A stretch of DNA of 64,000 nucleotides, taken from assembly GCA_051294375.1 (NCBI GenBank), contig CM119267.1:4111260-4175259 (forward strand), given 5' to 3'. This document shows, one piece after another, positions 21,701 to 31,957 of the stretch. Each line of letters opens with the position of its first letter. Position 1 is the first letter of the stretch. The position numbers were made by a program, and so were the translations under genes. The notes below the pieces were generated by a model that did no database searches, was not told the origin of the DNA, and was given only the letters and a program-made list of their open reading frames with translations. This DNA comes from Paraspadella gotoi (lineage: Eukaryota > Chaetognatha).

Positions 21701-21811
21701 ACGCCGGAAGGTGACGACGCTTGTCGCCTCATCGACGAGCTCGGACTGGACGCCGTCAATTTGCAAGAGAGAAAGTTCAGAGACTTCGTTCATTACGTCC
21801 TGTATTCCTGA
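12716..21811 (+). CDS. ITFG2: ITFG2, subunit of the KICSTOR complex
   Basis: Eight exons: 12716-12917, 13012-13236, 13298-13410, 15943-16162, 16225-16694, 16916-17078, 17157-17361, 21544-21811; all phases agree, 621 residues (human 447). ITFG2 is a beta-propeller subunit of KICSTOR, which recruits GATOR1 to lysosomes to restrain mTORC1. Diagnostic blocks: [63 protein letters not shown] and a C-terminal ELGLDAVNL helix matching human ELGVDPDDL. A 33-residue stretch with ten cysteines (about 16361-16470) just before IFVSQPGG is absent from the human protein. Intron 3 holds a complete antisense tubby gene; intron 7 (4.2 kb, GC donor GCGAGT) holds nested retroelements. The last exon is assigned by phase and homology across that insertion. 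Confidence 0.88.
13791..15710 (-). CDS. tubby-like protein, nested antisense in ITFG2 intron 3
   Basis: Six exons on the minus strand: 15710-15621, 15462-15278, 15152-14759, 14697-14461, 14387-14207, 14059-13791; phases agree, 451 residues. Tubby proteins bind PI(4,5)P2 through a C-terminal beta-barrel and carry GPCRs into cilia with IFT-A. The short N-terminal helix ([19 protein letters not shown]) resembles [22 protein letters not shown] of TUB. A long acidic linker precedes the tubby domain (from about residue 220), with [25 protein letters not shown] and the near-invariant end [15 protein letters not shown] ... [22 protein letters not shown] ... SFDRKLACE. The Lys-rich strand TAKKKKSAT replaces GRKRKKSKT, the phosphoinositide-binding area. 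Whether it is TUB or TULP1-3 cannot be decided. Exon 1's donor could instead be 9 bp further (15612), also in phase. Confidence 0.9.
17600..17764 (+). repeat. left LTR-like direct repeat
   Basis: Left copy of the repeat that recurs at 21320-21487 and, alone, at 24575-24713. It shares the interior block CAGTATATTTTGTCTAG and the end CCTCAAG. Preceded by target site TTTGC and followed at once by TGGCGCC. Confidence 0.8.
17765..17782 (+). promoter_or_regulatory. putative tRNA primer-binding site
   Basis: TGGCGCCTTCTTCGCGGC lies immediately after the left LTR. A primer-binding site begins with TGG, complementary to the CCA end of tRNA. Which tRNA it would match was not determined. Confidence 0.5.
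18498..19940 (+). pseudogene. gag-like ORF of the DIRS-like element, broken
   Basis: Begins at ATG 18498 with a poly-Pro stretch, then a helical segment ([14 protein letters not shown]). A good donor at 18701 (CGGCG|GTGAGT) and acceptor before 19144 (CCCAG) join in phase into a Ser/Glu-rich stretch ending in [13 protein letters not shown] and DRPS-type repeats. The frame is then lost at about 19545: an alternative frame continues [20 protein letters not shown] and a helical region to 19940, and a third frame gives FFGDRSTDV and a basic [10 protein letters not shown] tail near 19950. An FGD motif before a basic tail is typical of DIRS/Ngaro gag proteins as I recall them. The family call is by layout, not by search. 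The intron would contain the internal complementary region. Confidence 0.5.
18845..18933. repeat. internal complementary region of the DIRS-like element
   Basis: 18845-18884 is the reverse complement of 17938-17978 (left end). The adjoining 18885-18933 is the reverse complement of about 20371-20420 (right end), so the two ends are fused head to head. In DIRS-1 such a region templates completion and circle formation. Confidence 0.75.
21320..21487 (+). repeat. right LTR-like direct repeat
   Basis: Right copy of the 17600-17764 repeat, preceded by a purine-rich AGAAGGGGGACG and followed by the target duplication TTTGC. It ends 56 bp before the last ITFG2 exon. Confidence 0.8.
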
Positions 21812-21951
21812 TGAAAAAAAAAAAGAAGTTAATGAGCGCATCGTGAAATTTAACCAGTCTCCCCCCTCCCACCTCCCAAAACCCAAATTATTGCCCACCG
21901 GTTATTCCGTTTTTCTCGCGGTTGTTATTGTTTTGCTGCTGCTTTAAAAGG

Positions 21952-24518
21952 ATGTCGGACGACGTGAATTTTTGGCAGCTTCCGTCGCCGGCCAAGACTG
22001 CGATCGTTTCCTTTCTCGACCTCGATGACCGACTCAACCTCGCCGCCGCGTCTCAGTGAGTTGCGATCCACTTCCACCATCGGATTCCCCCAACACCTCC
22101 CACCCTCACCCCTATCCCACACTCCCCCCCCCTCACCCCTCCGGCTCCCAATCTACGTTTCTTCTCAATTTTTCTTCGACAGGGAATTTCACGACGCGGT
22201 TTTCTGCGGGGCCTTCGGCTGCCAGCTCCGCATCTTGACGACCAACTTGGGGAAGTCGGACGGAGAGGTGGAACCGCAGACGAGGCTCGCTTTCGACTCC
22301 TCCGTCCGAAGGGGGTAGGTTAAATTGACGATTTCATTTATATCCCAACGGCTGAGAACGCTCCTTTTGGAAATTTTACGCCCGATTGATTAATTTTTGC
22401 GAATAACTAGACTATCTACTGTTGTACTATCTACTGTAGTATTATGGAAAGAAAGAAAGAAAAGGATTAAGAAAGAAGAAAGCTATATATCTATCTCTAT
22501 ATATATTATCTGCTTGTTTTAAAAATAGAGGAAATTTTTTTCTCAAAAGTTAACCAGGGAAAAAAAACCTGTTTTCAGTGATCCCCTCGAGATCGATTCC
22601 CCGATCTGCTTCTGGTCTTCAATACTCGAGGCTGGCGTTCCGAATTCTAGAATTCGGGAAGAACTCCCGGGAATCGTGTCCCACTTGTTTCTCGCTGTAG
22701 ACGACAAAAAGAAAGAGATCCAAACTTCGTCGCTCCCTTTCAGATGGATTCTCGCGCTGAGAGACAGGTTTTTTTAAGTTTACCAAATAATTATTTTGGC
22801 TTTTTATCGCTTTTGTCTCTCATTTCTCGGTTAATATTAGTTTTTTTTTTCCTTTCCAGTCGTCTCGAAGCGATTGCCTTGAGGCCTTGTAATTTGGCGA
22901 AATCTACGTTTTTCCAAAGCCAAAAAGACTTTTTTCAAAGGTGGTTTTTTTTTTCAAGATAATTTTATTGCCTTTTATTTTTTACCTAATATGATGAGTT
23001 GGCGAGGCCTGAGTTATGAATTGAATGAAACGGAGAAAACATATTTATAATGAAATAAATGCCAAGTACTAACTAGTACCAATACGAGTACTATATATTT
23101 CATTATTGTGAAAAAAAAATATTGGAAAAGTTTTTTTATATTTATACATTTTCAAATTCGCTTTCCCCCCCAGTTTATGCGATTTAATCATCTCCCAGTC
23201 GAGAAATCTCAAGGAGTTACATTTTCACACGTGGCCTTTGGACCCTTCGAGTGGAATTCCTCCCGTTCACCAATTAGTGCAATCCCTGCCGATTTTACTT
23301 CAACAGTTACGTCGCTTTTCTTACTTTTGGGGCGGAAACGACGTCCGCGATTGGCAGCCAACGTCTTTTCAACTTCCTGAAAAAGGTTTCGTTAAGAACG
23401 GACGGTGGGCGTCGTTAACGATGACTTGCATTTTTTATTTTTATTTTAGAAATCAACGTTTCGTTTCTTTCTTCTTTGGAAAATTTGCAAGAATTAAACC
23501 TCGACTCGCAGATTCTTTGTCAAGAATTGCTCGTCTCGTTTTCAAAGACTCCTACTTCTAGTCTTAGAGTGAGCAAACTACTATAAGGAAGGACCCTTTA
23601 ATCCGCATCAAATTCAAGGTTTACTTTTTCCTTTGACTCCCTTTCAGCGACTTCGCGTTTGTTTCGCCCACGATTCTCCGACAATTATTGGGGAAGATGT
23701 TTGGCGTCGATTCGCCGAGACCAATCGAAATTGCGGCGTCGAGTTTACTTTGATGAAACATCATTTTCGCGCGGGCAACGCCGCCTGGAAAAAGGCCTTT
23801 GTCGCCGGAGTTCCCCTGACTCGGCTCGTTTTTATGAAACACTCCGAGTGCGAGGTCACCATGAAAAAAGTCATGTGGTTTTTGTTTTTTTAAAAAGATA
23901 TTTTATTTTCTTTACTCCGGATTTCTCAGGACAGAGAGTTAAATTTGGTGGTGGAGAATTACGGATCAACCCTCGAGTCTCTCTCCGTCAAATCATTCAA
24001 TTCTACCGTCTCGCCCGAGACTCTCGTCGCTTTCCCCGAAAAGTGTCGTCGTCTACGTAGTTTGGTCTTCATGGGCGTCGTGGTGGCCGAGACCGTAGTC
24101 AAGGTCGCTCGATGCCGCGGACGCAGGTGAAATCTAATCTATAAAAAGAATCTAGTCGGTTATAATTGTCGCGTCGCGGATCTCATATCCTCATGTCTTT
24201 TTTTTTTTCGCAGTTGGCGTTTTCTCGGATTCGTGGACCAGCAGATCAACTTGGCCGACCCCAAGGCCGAAGATCAGGACGAATTCTTTTTCGAGAGAAG
24301 GAAAATGATTATGGAAGCGGAAAGTCGCCAGGTAATACGATGTCTCGGTCTCGAGGAAATTCTTCGATTCGGGTATTGACTTTCCGACTTTTCAGGAATC
24401 GCTGCTCCAAGATTTGACTCGTTGCGTTTCTTCGATCGTCGAGCGAGACTGGACTTTAATTCCTTTGACTCGAGCCGCGTGGAATGTGGAAAGGCTCAAC
24501 GCGGAATCAGATTCCTGA
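21952..24518 (+). CDS. F-box protein with degenerate leucine-rich region (FBXO33/FBXO39-like)
   Basis: Ten exons: 21952-22055, 22183-22314, 22579-22767, 22860-22940, 23174-23385, 23450-23568, 23648-about 23869, 23930-24126, 24214-24331, 24396-24518; about 498 residues. The N-terminus WQLPSPAKTAIVSFLDLDDRLNLAAASQEFHDAVF is an F-box, so the protein probably docks to SKP1 in an SCF ubiquitin ligase. The rest has irregular leucine-rich strands (NLKELHFHTWPL, NLQELNLDSQILC, LESLSVKSF). The segment EDVWRRFAETNRNCGVEFTL resembles the [23 protein letters not shown] block I recall for FBXO39. Exon 7's donor is unclear: the strong GTTTTT at 23878 breaks the frame, while GTCATG (exon end 23869) or GTCACC (exon end 23854) keep it. 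Only 140 bp separate it from ITFG2. Confidence 0.75.
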
Positions 24519-25030
24519 GTGGAAGAATCCTGTTTCCTTTGGCAAAAGCTTGTCTTTTCTTGTTGGGTCGATTTTAGAGGAGGATTCTCCCCTTGCTCTT
24601 CTTTTCTCCTCTTCCTCCTGCCCCTCTGTATGATTTGTCTAGTGATACTCGTTTCTCCACTTCGCGAAATATATGATTTTCCCTCTTTCCTCTCGCCTTC
24701 AATATCCCTCAAGGATTTCATTTTCCAGATCCAGTTTCATAAACCACCGCTGCTAAATTTGACTCCAGGTGCTTTCCGTTCCTGCTTTACATTTTATACC
24801 GTCACCAAAAAAAGATATATTTTTAAATTTAATCTTTTTAATTGTTGGTTAACGCTTTTTGTCTTTTTCTTTTCACTTTTGTGATAATATTTTCCGAGTC
24901 ATTTTATGCGATTTCTACAGAAAAAAAAAGTAAAAATAAACTATGAATCAACTTACAAGGAATGTTTAGCATAAAAAATCGTTTTAATAACGAGCAGAAT
25001 TTAAAACGGTAAACAAAACTGAGTCGTAAA
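24519..25030. other. intergenic, F-box gene to FPGT
   Basis: Holds a solo LTR (24575-24713) 56 bp after the F-box stop codon. The rest is AT-rich flank and the presumed FPGT promoter; no coding exon recognised. Confidence 0.5.
24575..24713 (+). mobile_element. solo LTR of the ITFG2-intron family
   Basis: Begins TAGAGGAGGATT and ends ATCCCTCAAG, like the pair at 17600 and 21320, with TTTGTCTAGTGATAC and TTCGCGAAATATA in common; about 30 bp shorter through internal deletions. Flanked by GATTT at 24570-24574 and 24714-24718, a 5-bp target duplication. LTR-LTR recombination usually produces such copies. Confidence 0.75.
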
Positions 25031-27639
25031 ATGGATTTCCTTTACGACGATTCTTCGTTTTCTCGGATGCGGACGGCGACGACCGAACATCTCGATCAGT
25101 ACCAACTCCTCTGCGGCGTCAAGCCCGTCGATTTCCCCGACAGCGTCGCTTTCTGGAACCTTATCGTCTTGACGACGGCGGATGAGTTGCAAAAACGCGC
25201 CTTCGACATTCAGATCGAAGTCAAGCGAAGGCGTGGCCACATTCCTATCGTCGATACGATGGTAATCGCGGATCCGCCTGGGCCTAAAATAGGCAACGGT
25301 GGATCAACTTTGCACGTTTTAGCCCAGTAGGTTTTGTTGTTGTTGTTGTGTTGGTTTGGTTTTATTTCTTATCTCTTGTGATCAACTCAAGACTAGAAGC
25401 GGCTTATCCAAACGGCGCTCTCGATCGTCTTCGCGTTCTTATTCTGCACACCGGTGGGCAGAGTAAACGTCTTCCAACTTGCAGCGCCCTGGGAAAGATC
25501 TTCGCTTTGCTCCCTTTGCAATTCTCTGTATTGGGACTTGGGTTTCAGGCCACCGCGCTCGACGTTGTTTTGGCGCTTTCTCTCCCAATCGGTAGGTTTG
25601 GATTGTAGATGGCGCTTTGTGAACTCGTTTGGGCCGTGGAGCCGTGCTGTGGAGCCACTGGAGAGTTTGAGAGATTGATATCGAATTTGGCCGGAAGTGG
25701 CGATGCTGCTCGTGGCGTAGATAGAAAGTTTATCAAGCTTTGCCGTAAAGGTTAATATAGCCAACTTGCTTGGTTAATGATATAAAAGCAACCTTATATG
25801 TATATGATGTCACTTTGTTTGATTGAAGTCTAACAAAAGAGCAATCATAATTAGTTAGTAGTTAGTTACTATAATTATTTACTATAATGGGCATTGGGCA
25901 AGACGGAATGAGTTATAGGCTAGGTCGACACACTTGCTATCATTTAATAATCAATTAGTAAGTTAACTAATTATAACTAAAACGTTTGAGAAAAGGTAAA
26001 TAAATAATAAATTCGGCTCCATGGCAGCACGGATCGTACGTGATCAATCCATCCCGGGTTTTAATCATTAAGAAATTCCTTATCTTTAAGAAATCATTAA
26101 GAAATTCTTTATCCTTACCATCCTTTCAAACTAGCTCCGTTGGTTCCCTCCGGTGGATGCTTCGTCGTTTGTGCTGACACGATATTGCCTTTTGCCCTCG
26201 ACAAAGATCTGGATCTACTAGGCGGGAGCACTGGGTTCGTCGCACTGGCACATCCGTCCTCGTTGGAAACTGGTGAGATATTAAACATTCAATGAGCTGT
26301 TTTCTTACGTATTTTAATAATAATAAAGATTTCAATTTAACTGTTAAGGTCTTTCTCACGGAGTTTACGTCCTGGAAAAGCCACTGGAGGCGTCTTCCCA
26401 CCGTTCTTGCTTCAGCGTCTGTCGCCGAGTTCTGCAGAAACCCTCGGAGGCGCGAATGCGGCAACAGGGCGCCATCGTGGAGAGAAAAGTTGGCGATCGT
26501 CCCTCGGAGATGGTTTTTACCGACAGCGCCTTTTGGTTCGACGCGTCCACGAGAAAATTGCTTTTCGAAATTTACAACGAATTGTCTCCGTTGGACGTGG
26601 AAATTGACGCGTATGGGGATTTTTTACAATCTTTGGGTAATCTTTTGCCAAGAGTTGATCGATGGGCCCCTCCCACTTTTTTATTGAAATGATATGAGCT
26701 TGAACGCGGAACTCTTTAGGCTCGGACCGTTTGCCGGATTACATCAACAATATCTCCAACGTGACTCCATCTTCGGACGGAACCTGTTCCTCAAAAATAT
26801 TCAAGGATCGAAAGTACATCTTCGATCGGCTGGGAGAATCGCGCCTCTCGGTTCTCGTTCTCAACGATTCCTGCTTTTTACATATTGGCTCTACATGCGA
26901 ATACCTAACCTTTATGGCCCACGGCTCTATTTTTTCTCGGATCATCTCTTCGTCCGATGCCGGTTCCAAAGGCGCCAATCGCTTTGTCCATTCCCGTCTG
27001 ACATCGACGGGTCGCGGCGACGGAAAGAAACGGCCGATATCGTCGCCCGACGTCCGCGGCCTGGTAATGAATTCGGTCGTGGACTCTTTTTCCTCCGTGC
27101 CCGCCGATTCGGTCGTCGAGTCCTGCGCCATCTCCGGCCCTTTTCAACTTGGCGCCGAGTCGATCATTAGTCGCTGCAGCGTCGACGCGACTCTCACCCT
27201 GTCGGTTCCTAATCGTGTTCTCATGGCCACGATCGCCGTCAATTACCGCGTCGGAGATGACGCTCAAGTCCGTTACGTTACCGTCGCTTTTGGCATCGAC
27301 GACGATTTAAAAAAATCGTTCGATTCCTTGAAAGAAGTTTGTTTCCTCGGTCGGCCACTCGGGGAGACATTAAGGGCTGACGACTGGACAGTCGTTGGTG
27401 GCTCAAGGAGTCTCTGGAACGCGCCGTTGTTTTTACCAGAAAAAAACATGGAAACGTCCTTCGCTTCCACCGCTAATCTGTTGAACCACGTCTCCAACGG
27501 CAATGCGATTTCCTTGAATATCAAAAATGGGTTTTCCCTCCAAGACGCCATTCGGAACAAGAATGTTGATGCAATGTTGAAGTTTCAAGAAAAAGTTGAT
27601 GATGACGTCGTCTTTAAATCGTCCATGCTTTTATGTTGA
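25031..27639 (+). CDS. FPGT: fucose-1-phosphate guanylyltransferase
   Basis: Five exons: 25031-25326, 25392-25591, 26135-26272, 26349-26636, 26720-27639; in phase, 613 residues (human about 607). It makes GDP-L-fucose from fucose-1-phosphate and GTP in the cytosolic fucose salvage pathway, downstream of fucokinase. Matching blocks: FWNLIVLTTADELQ, GPKIGNGGSTLHVL, the nucleotide-binding HTGGQSKRLP followed by SALGKIFALLP, CADTILPF, GFVALAHPSSL and DVEIDAYGDFLQSLG. The C-terminal half has left-handed-helix-type strands (ADSVVESCAISGPFQLGAES) and MATIAVNYRV. Intron 3 (543 bp) holds nothing recognisable. Confidence 0.93.
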
Positions 27640-27827
27640 CTGTTTTGCATCTGACACGAAGTGGGCTTTGAACCTACCCAATGCCGATTTCTCTTGACTG
27701 ATTAGTGGTTGCTTTCTTTAATATAAACTGGTGCTAATTGTACATTCTTTGACGCTTTCATAGTTGATTATTAGGGATAGAGTTAGTTACCTTCTGTGCC
27801 ACTGAGTGCCTTAAAAACAAATATATA

Positions 27828-28670
27828 CAGATCTGCTCAAAAAAAAGTTTAATAGTTATGATAAATGCATTTTATTTCATTATTTGAAGGAAATTAATAC
27901 TTTTTAAGAATCAGTTAGTTAATACATTGGACCACTATTTGCTTCCAGCACCGTTTCCATGAGACAAGGGAGAGAGTCGTAGAGGCTGGACAAATATGAA
28001 GGGTTCAGCTCCCCCAAATGTGTTTTAAATTTTTTTTTTGATTTTGTTAACTGTCATTGCATTGTACTGCAAAATGTCCCTTTTCATCCTTGACCAGACA
28101 TTTTCGATGATGTTGCAGTCAGGCGAGTTTCCGGGCTAACCTTCGAGCACCTCCGTCCCGTTTTCCTCATGAAATTTTTGGGGGGCTTTGGGCTTTGTAT
28201 CCAGGAGCTCTATCCTCCATAAAAAGTTGCCTATTCACTGTTAAATGATTGGCAACAATTCTTCTTCTCTCCATTTTTTTTTCAACTGGCTTGCAGAAGC
28301 CTTACGGTGTTGAATTACGAGACATTCTAAGTCATCTTTGCTCTTCATGGACATGCAAGGCCGCTTGCTTCCAACAGCTCGTCCAAGGTTTCCAGTTGCT
28401 TCAAATGTGTTGACAACTCTGCATATAGCTGAAGGCGAGAAATGAAGCTGTTTGGCGATCCTATATCTTGACAAACCCGCCTTCCAAAGCTCAACAATTG
28501 CAGCTTTTTTGGGGGGTTTAGCCGTTTTAAAGTTTCCATAATAAAAAAAACTTAAAAAACAAACATAGATGGATAAAAAAAAATTTTTCTGAAAAAAAAA
28601 TGTAAAACAAAATTTCGAACCTTTTTTTTATTTTAGCACTGCAACTATAATATTTTTTTGAGCAGATCTG
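27828..28670 (-). mobile_element. Tc1/mariner-type relic with internal deletion
   Basis: Ends are inverted repeats starting CAGATCTGCTCAAAAAAA on the left and matching in reverse complement on the right, flanked by TA on both sides (27826-27827, 28671-28672). On the minus strand a frameshifted transposase is readable: an N-terminal helix-turn-helix (about 28539-28241; KRLNPPKK and SRYRIAKQLHFSPSAICRVV) and, near 28145-28065, a fragment NSPDCNIIENVWSRMKRD that matches the SPDLNPIENLW block of Tc1 transposases. The middle of the DDE domain is missing, so it cannot be active. Confidence 0.85.
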
Positions 28671-29116
28671 TACGATATTTTTTCGGCTGAAAATTTTCAT
28701 TTTTTTTCCCCATTTTTTTATTTTATTTATTTTTTTTTTTCGTCTTGGGACTTCTTAATTAAATTTCTTAATTTCAAATATTATTCGGTTCGCAAGCTTT
28801 TCGTTGAGTTAGCGTAATTTTCGTTAGGAGTAACGGTAACCTATGAAAATTCTGAGCGAAGACGAAATGATATCGTATCATTATAATATGAATTCTTAAT
28901 TTTAATAACTAAACGGCAACCGCAAATCATAGTTAATTTTAGAGAACTTCCTTTCTCACTTCGTGGCCTTTGAAAAAAATTTTGATCTCTTCATTTATAC
29001 AAGATATTTAGTTATTTACTATATATTTTACATATATTAATAGAATCAACCAAGTTCTCAGTTCATTCCTTTTCTGAACAAGTTCTTAGTCTTTATTTGT
29101 TTTCATCCCGGATATA

Positions 29117-29596
29117 CCGGGTCCGCGCGCTCTTTTGGGAATAATTTGAAAAATTCATTTGAAGTAATTATAATAAATTATATTATTGTGGCGAATCCTA
29201 AATTCGCCTCCCTTATAGCTTGGTGAAACTCAGCTCGTACCATTGGCTTGGACAGCTAAGTACTCGTTCACCAACCGTGAGTTCCGGGTTCAATCCCCTC
29301 ACGGTCACCCCAGGCATCACACATGTCCCTTCGTTGCCATATTATCATTATTAAAAAACAATTTATATGGGTGCCAATTTTTACTATGCCGAGTTAATCC
29401 TCTGTTCGCGCGAAAAGAAAAACGACATATTTTACGATGATAATTAGGCTACTATCCCATACATATTTTTTAATTTTTTGAGTATTGACTGAAAGCTAAG
29501 ACCAAGGGGTTTCCAAAAATCTTATCGGTTTAAATCTATTACCTGAAAGCCGTTGTAAAGACCCAAATTTATTCCCAAAAGAGCGCGCGGACCCTG
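29117..29596. mobile_element. TA-flanked MITE with 28-bp inverted ends
   Basis: Left end CCGGGTCCGCGCGCTCTTTT continuing GGGAATAA, and right end its reverse complement with one mismatch (CAGGGTCC...); TA dinucleotides at 29115-29116 and 29597-29598. About 480 bp, no ORF of its own. A tRNA-derived SINE lies inside. Superfamily not determined; TA target sites fit Tc1/mariner-type elements. Confidence 0.75.
29186..29345 (+). mobile_element. tRNA-derived SINE, copy 1
   Basis: Runs from TGTGGCGAATCC to CGTTGCCATA, flanked by ATATTAT on both sides (7-bp duplication). Inside, TTGGCTTGGACAGCTAAGTA and GGGTTCAATCCCC resemble pol III A and B boxes of a tRNA. Copies 2 (43466-43706) and 3 (44301-44490) share the layout. 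Confidence 0.7.
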
Positions 29597-30117
29597 TATT
29601 TATTGATAATATGTTTAGTTGTTGAATTACGGACTGCTCAATGTTTTTTATTTTTTATACAACTTTCTTAGTAGATTCAGTATTTGGATTTAGTTTTTAT
29701 CTCGCCCGTCTTGGCGTGATAATCGTTTAGAATTGCTTCTTTGTGCCATCGTCGTCGTCACGCTTATTTTTTATACAAAAATTAATACGGTTTATATAGG
29801 GGCGATTACGGTTTAAAATTTTTATTTTTCTCTTTTTCTCTCTCTCTTTGACTCATACACGCATTTTTTTTTATTTTCATGATGGAGACAATTCTTCGTG
29901 GAACATCATCCAAGAGACTTATTGATCGCCGATGCATATTGTTCATTTATTGTTCGTTTATGAATGACTCATTGCGTTAATGAATTTATTACCATCGCAT
30001 TAATGAATGATTATCATCGCCTCCATCATTTGGTTATCATCGCATCAATAATTGGTTATCATCGCATCAATTATTCTTTTTTTTCCCGGATTTTTTTTTA
30101 CCATTTACAGCTTCAAT

Positions 30118-31871
30118 ATGGCCGCCTCGGAGGAGGTCTTATTAATAATTTCCGGTGTTAAGCACCGCAAAGTGGAAGGTACAATGTATATGATGGACCG
30201 AAGGATGGCGTGGCAACAGCGGGGAAAAGACGCTTTTACTTTATCACATATGTAAGTGTTTAAAAATCGAAAGCGAATTGCAAGTTGTTACTTGGTTTCA
30301 ACTCACTATGAATTTTGCTTAGGTACGCCGATATAAAATGTCAGAAAGTCTCGCCGGAAGGAAAAGAAAAGATCCAACTTCAAGTGCAACTTCATGACGG
30401 ATCCGCCTCGACCTTTCATTTCGCCAACCCCGCCGGCGATGAGATGCAGCGGCACGACCGCGACGCCGTCAAGGAGCTGCTGCAGCAGCTTCTGCCCAAG
30501 TTCAAATCTCAAGCTTCCAAGGAGTTGGAAGAAAAGAACCGACTGTTTCAAGAGGATCCCGAACTCTTCCAATTGTATAAAGAGTTGGTCGTGGGAAAGG
30601 TCATATCCGCCGAAGAGTTTTGGAGCAACTACAAGGAAAAGCGGTCCAAGACGCCGGGCGTCGCGGCGACGGCGCCTTCCGCCGCTCCGCCCAAGCAGGT
30701 CATCGGGGTCTCTGCCGCCTTTTTGGCCGACATCAATCCTCAGTCCGACGGCGCCAACGGCCTCAAGTACAACCTCACCGCTGACATCATCGATTCCATC
30801 TTCCGCACTTACCCGGCCGTTAAACAAAAGTATCTTCAGCACGTTCCTCACAATTTGACCGAAACGGAGTTTTGGACGAAATTCTTTCAAAGTCATTACT
30901 TTCATCGAGACCGACTCCTGCCCGCATCATCGGCATCGAGCGCGCCCTCAACCTCCTCCTCCTCCTCCTCCAAAGACTTATTCGCCCAGTGCGCCAAGGA
31001 AGACGAGACGCAGTTGGCGACCATCTTGTCGGAGGGAATTCCCAATCCTCTCCTCGATCTGCAGCACTTTGACGAGGATACTCTGGCTCGCGAAGGTGCC
31101 GAGGGCAATCCCGGAGTCCGCGCATCCAAATCCAACGCCGCCAACGCCAACCTCATTCGCCGGTTTAACCACCATTCGACCATGGTTCTGAAAGCGGCCG
31201 AGGCAAAGGCTTCCACCGCTGCCGAGGCCGCGCCGTCGTCGCCCCAGCCACCCGTCAAAAAGGCCAAGCTTGACGAAAACGTCTCCTTTCGAGATTTGGA
31301 AGAGGAGGAGGCTTCCGCCGGAGTCTCGTTGAATCTAGTCAAGGCCGACCGGTTTCTCCATGGGCCCACGACGCTGGCTGCCGCTGAATACTCTTCCTCG
31401 GAAGAGATCATCGCCGCCACGGATGCCTTTCGCCGTTCAGTTGCCGACTACGCGCCGGCTCTGCCCACGGCGCTCAATTCGGTGGCGGCGTTGTCGGCGC
31501 TGCGAGAGTTGTCGCCGGGCGGGAGGCTCATGACTGGGCTGACCACTACCGCAAATCCCGGCGCTCCCATGATGGCGGAAGACGTCAAGCAGGAATTGCG
31601 CGGCTTGTACGCTGCTCTTAATGAATTGCTACGTCACTTTTGGTCCTGCTTCCCCGTTCATTCGAAATTTCACGAGGAGAAAGTGGTTCGCATGAAAGCG
31701 ACTCTTGACAATTTTGACCAAATGAAGCTCCGCCCCTTTCGCGAAAGGTATAACCGTGCCAGAGGAGGGGGCGTCATCGCCGCCCACGGAGACCCCGCCG
31801 CCCACATGGAGGAAATGCTGTCGGCGGCGAATAAAAAATTCAACGCTTGGCAGTCGAAGCGAAAGCGATGA
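30118..31871 (+). CDS. GTF2H1: TFIIH core subunit p62
   Basis: Two exons, 30118-30251 and 30323-31871, joined in phase (CAT AT|G TAC) into 560 residues (human 548). p62 is a structural subunit of TFIIH, used in transcription initiation and nucleotide excision repair; its N-terminal PH domain binds XPC and acidic activators. The PH domain covers about residues 1-108 (MAASEEVLLIISGVKHRKVEG ... MYADIKCQKVSPEGKEKIQLQ). Two BSD domains follow (QLYKELVVGKVISAEEFW; FRTYPAVKQKYLQHVPHNLTETEFWTKFFQSHYFHRDR), then a Ser-rich spacer, FNHHSTMVL, and a C-terminal helical part (LLRHFWSCFPVHSKF; HMEEMLSAANKKFNAWQSKRKR). The first intron splits the PH domain. Confidence 0.95.
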
Positions 31872-31957
31872 AGCGAAATTCCGTTGTGCCAATTTCCTAT
31901 GTTTTTGTGTTTGCAGTCGAGTGGGGAATATTTGTAAAAGAATTGAGACGCTAAAGT

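Larger units (their letters stand above)
27640..30117. other. intergenic, FPGT to GTF2H1, transposon-rich
   Basis: Contains a Tc1-like relic (27828-28670) and a TA-flanked MITE (29117-29596) with a SINE inside. The stretch 28673-29114 is AT-rich with no recognised feature. Just upstream of GTF2H1 (about 29990-30075) a short motif TTATCATCGCATCAAT is repeated about three times with variation. Confidence 0.6.

Noticed and set aside
25545-25736. ORFs on both strands at the FPGT intron 3 edge
   Set aside because: Low-quality frames spanning the exon/intron border without homology; exon 2 ends at 25591 by phase and the CADTIL continuation.
29186-29345. Possible functional tRNA gene
   Set aside because: A and B boxes are present but no acceptor stem pairs cleanly, and it is one of three dispersed copies with shared flanks; a SINE.
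29243-29440. Short ORF starting [14 protein letters not shown], also seen at 43450-43644
   Set aside because: It recurs because it is translated from the SINE, whose pol III boxes explain the conservation; not a protein gene.
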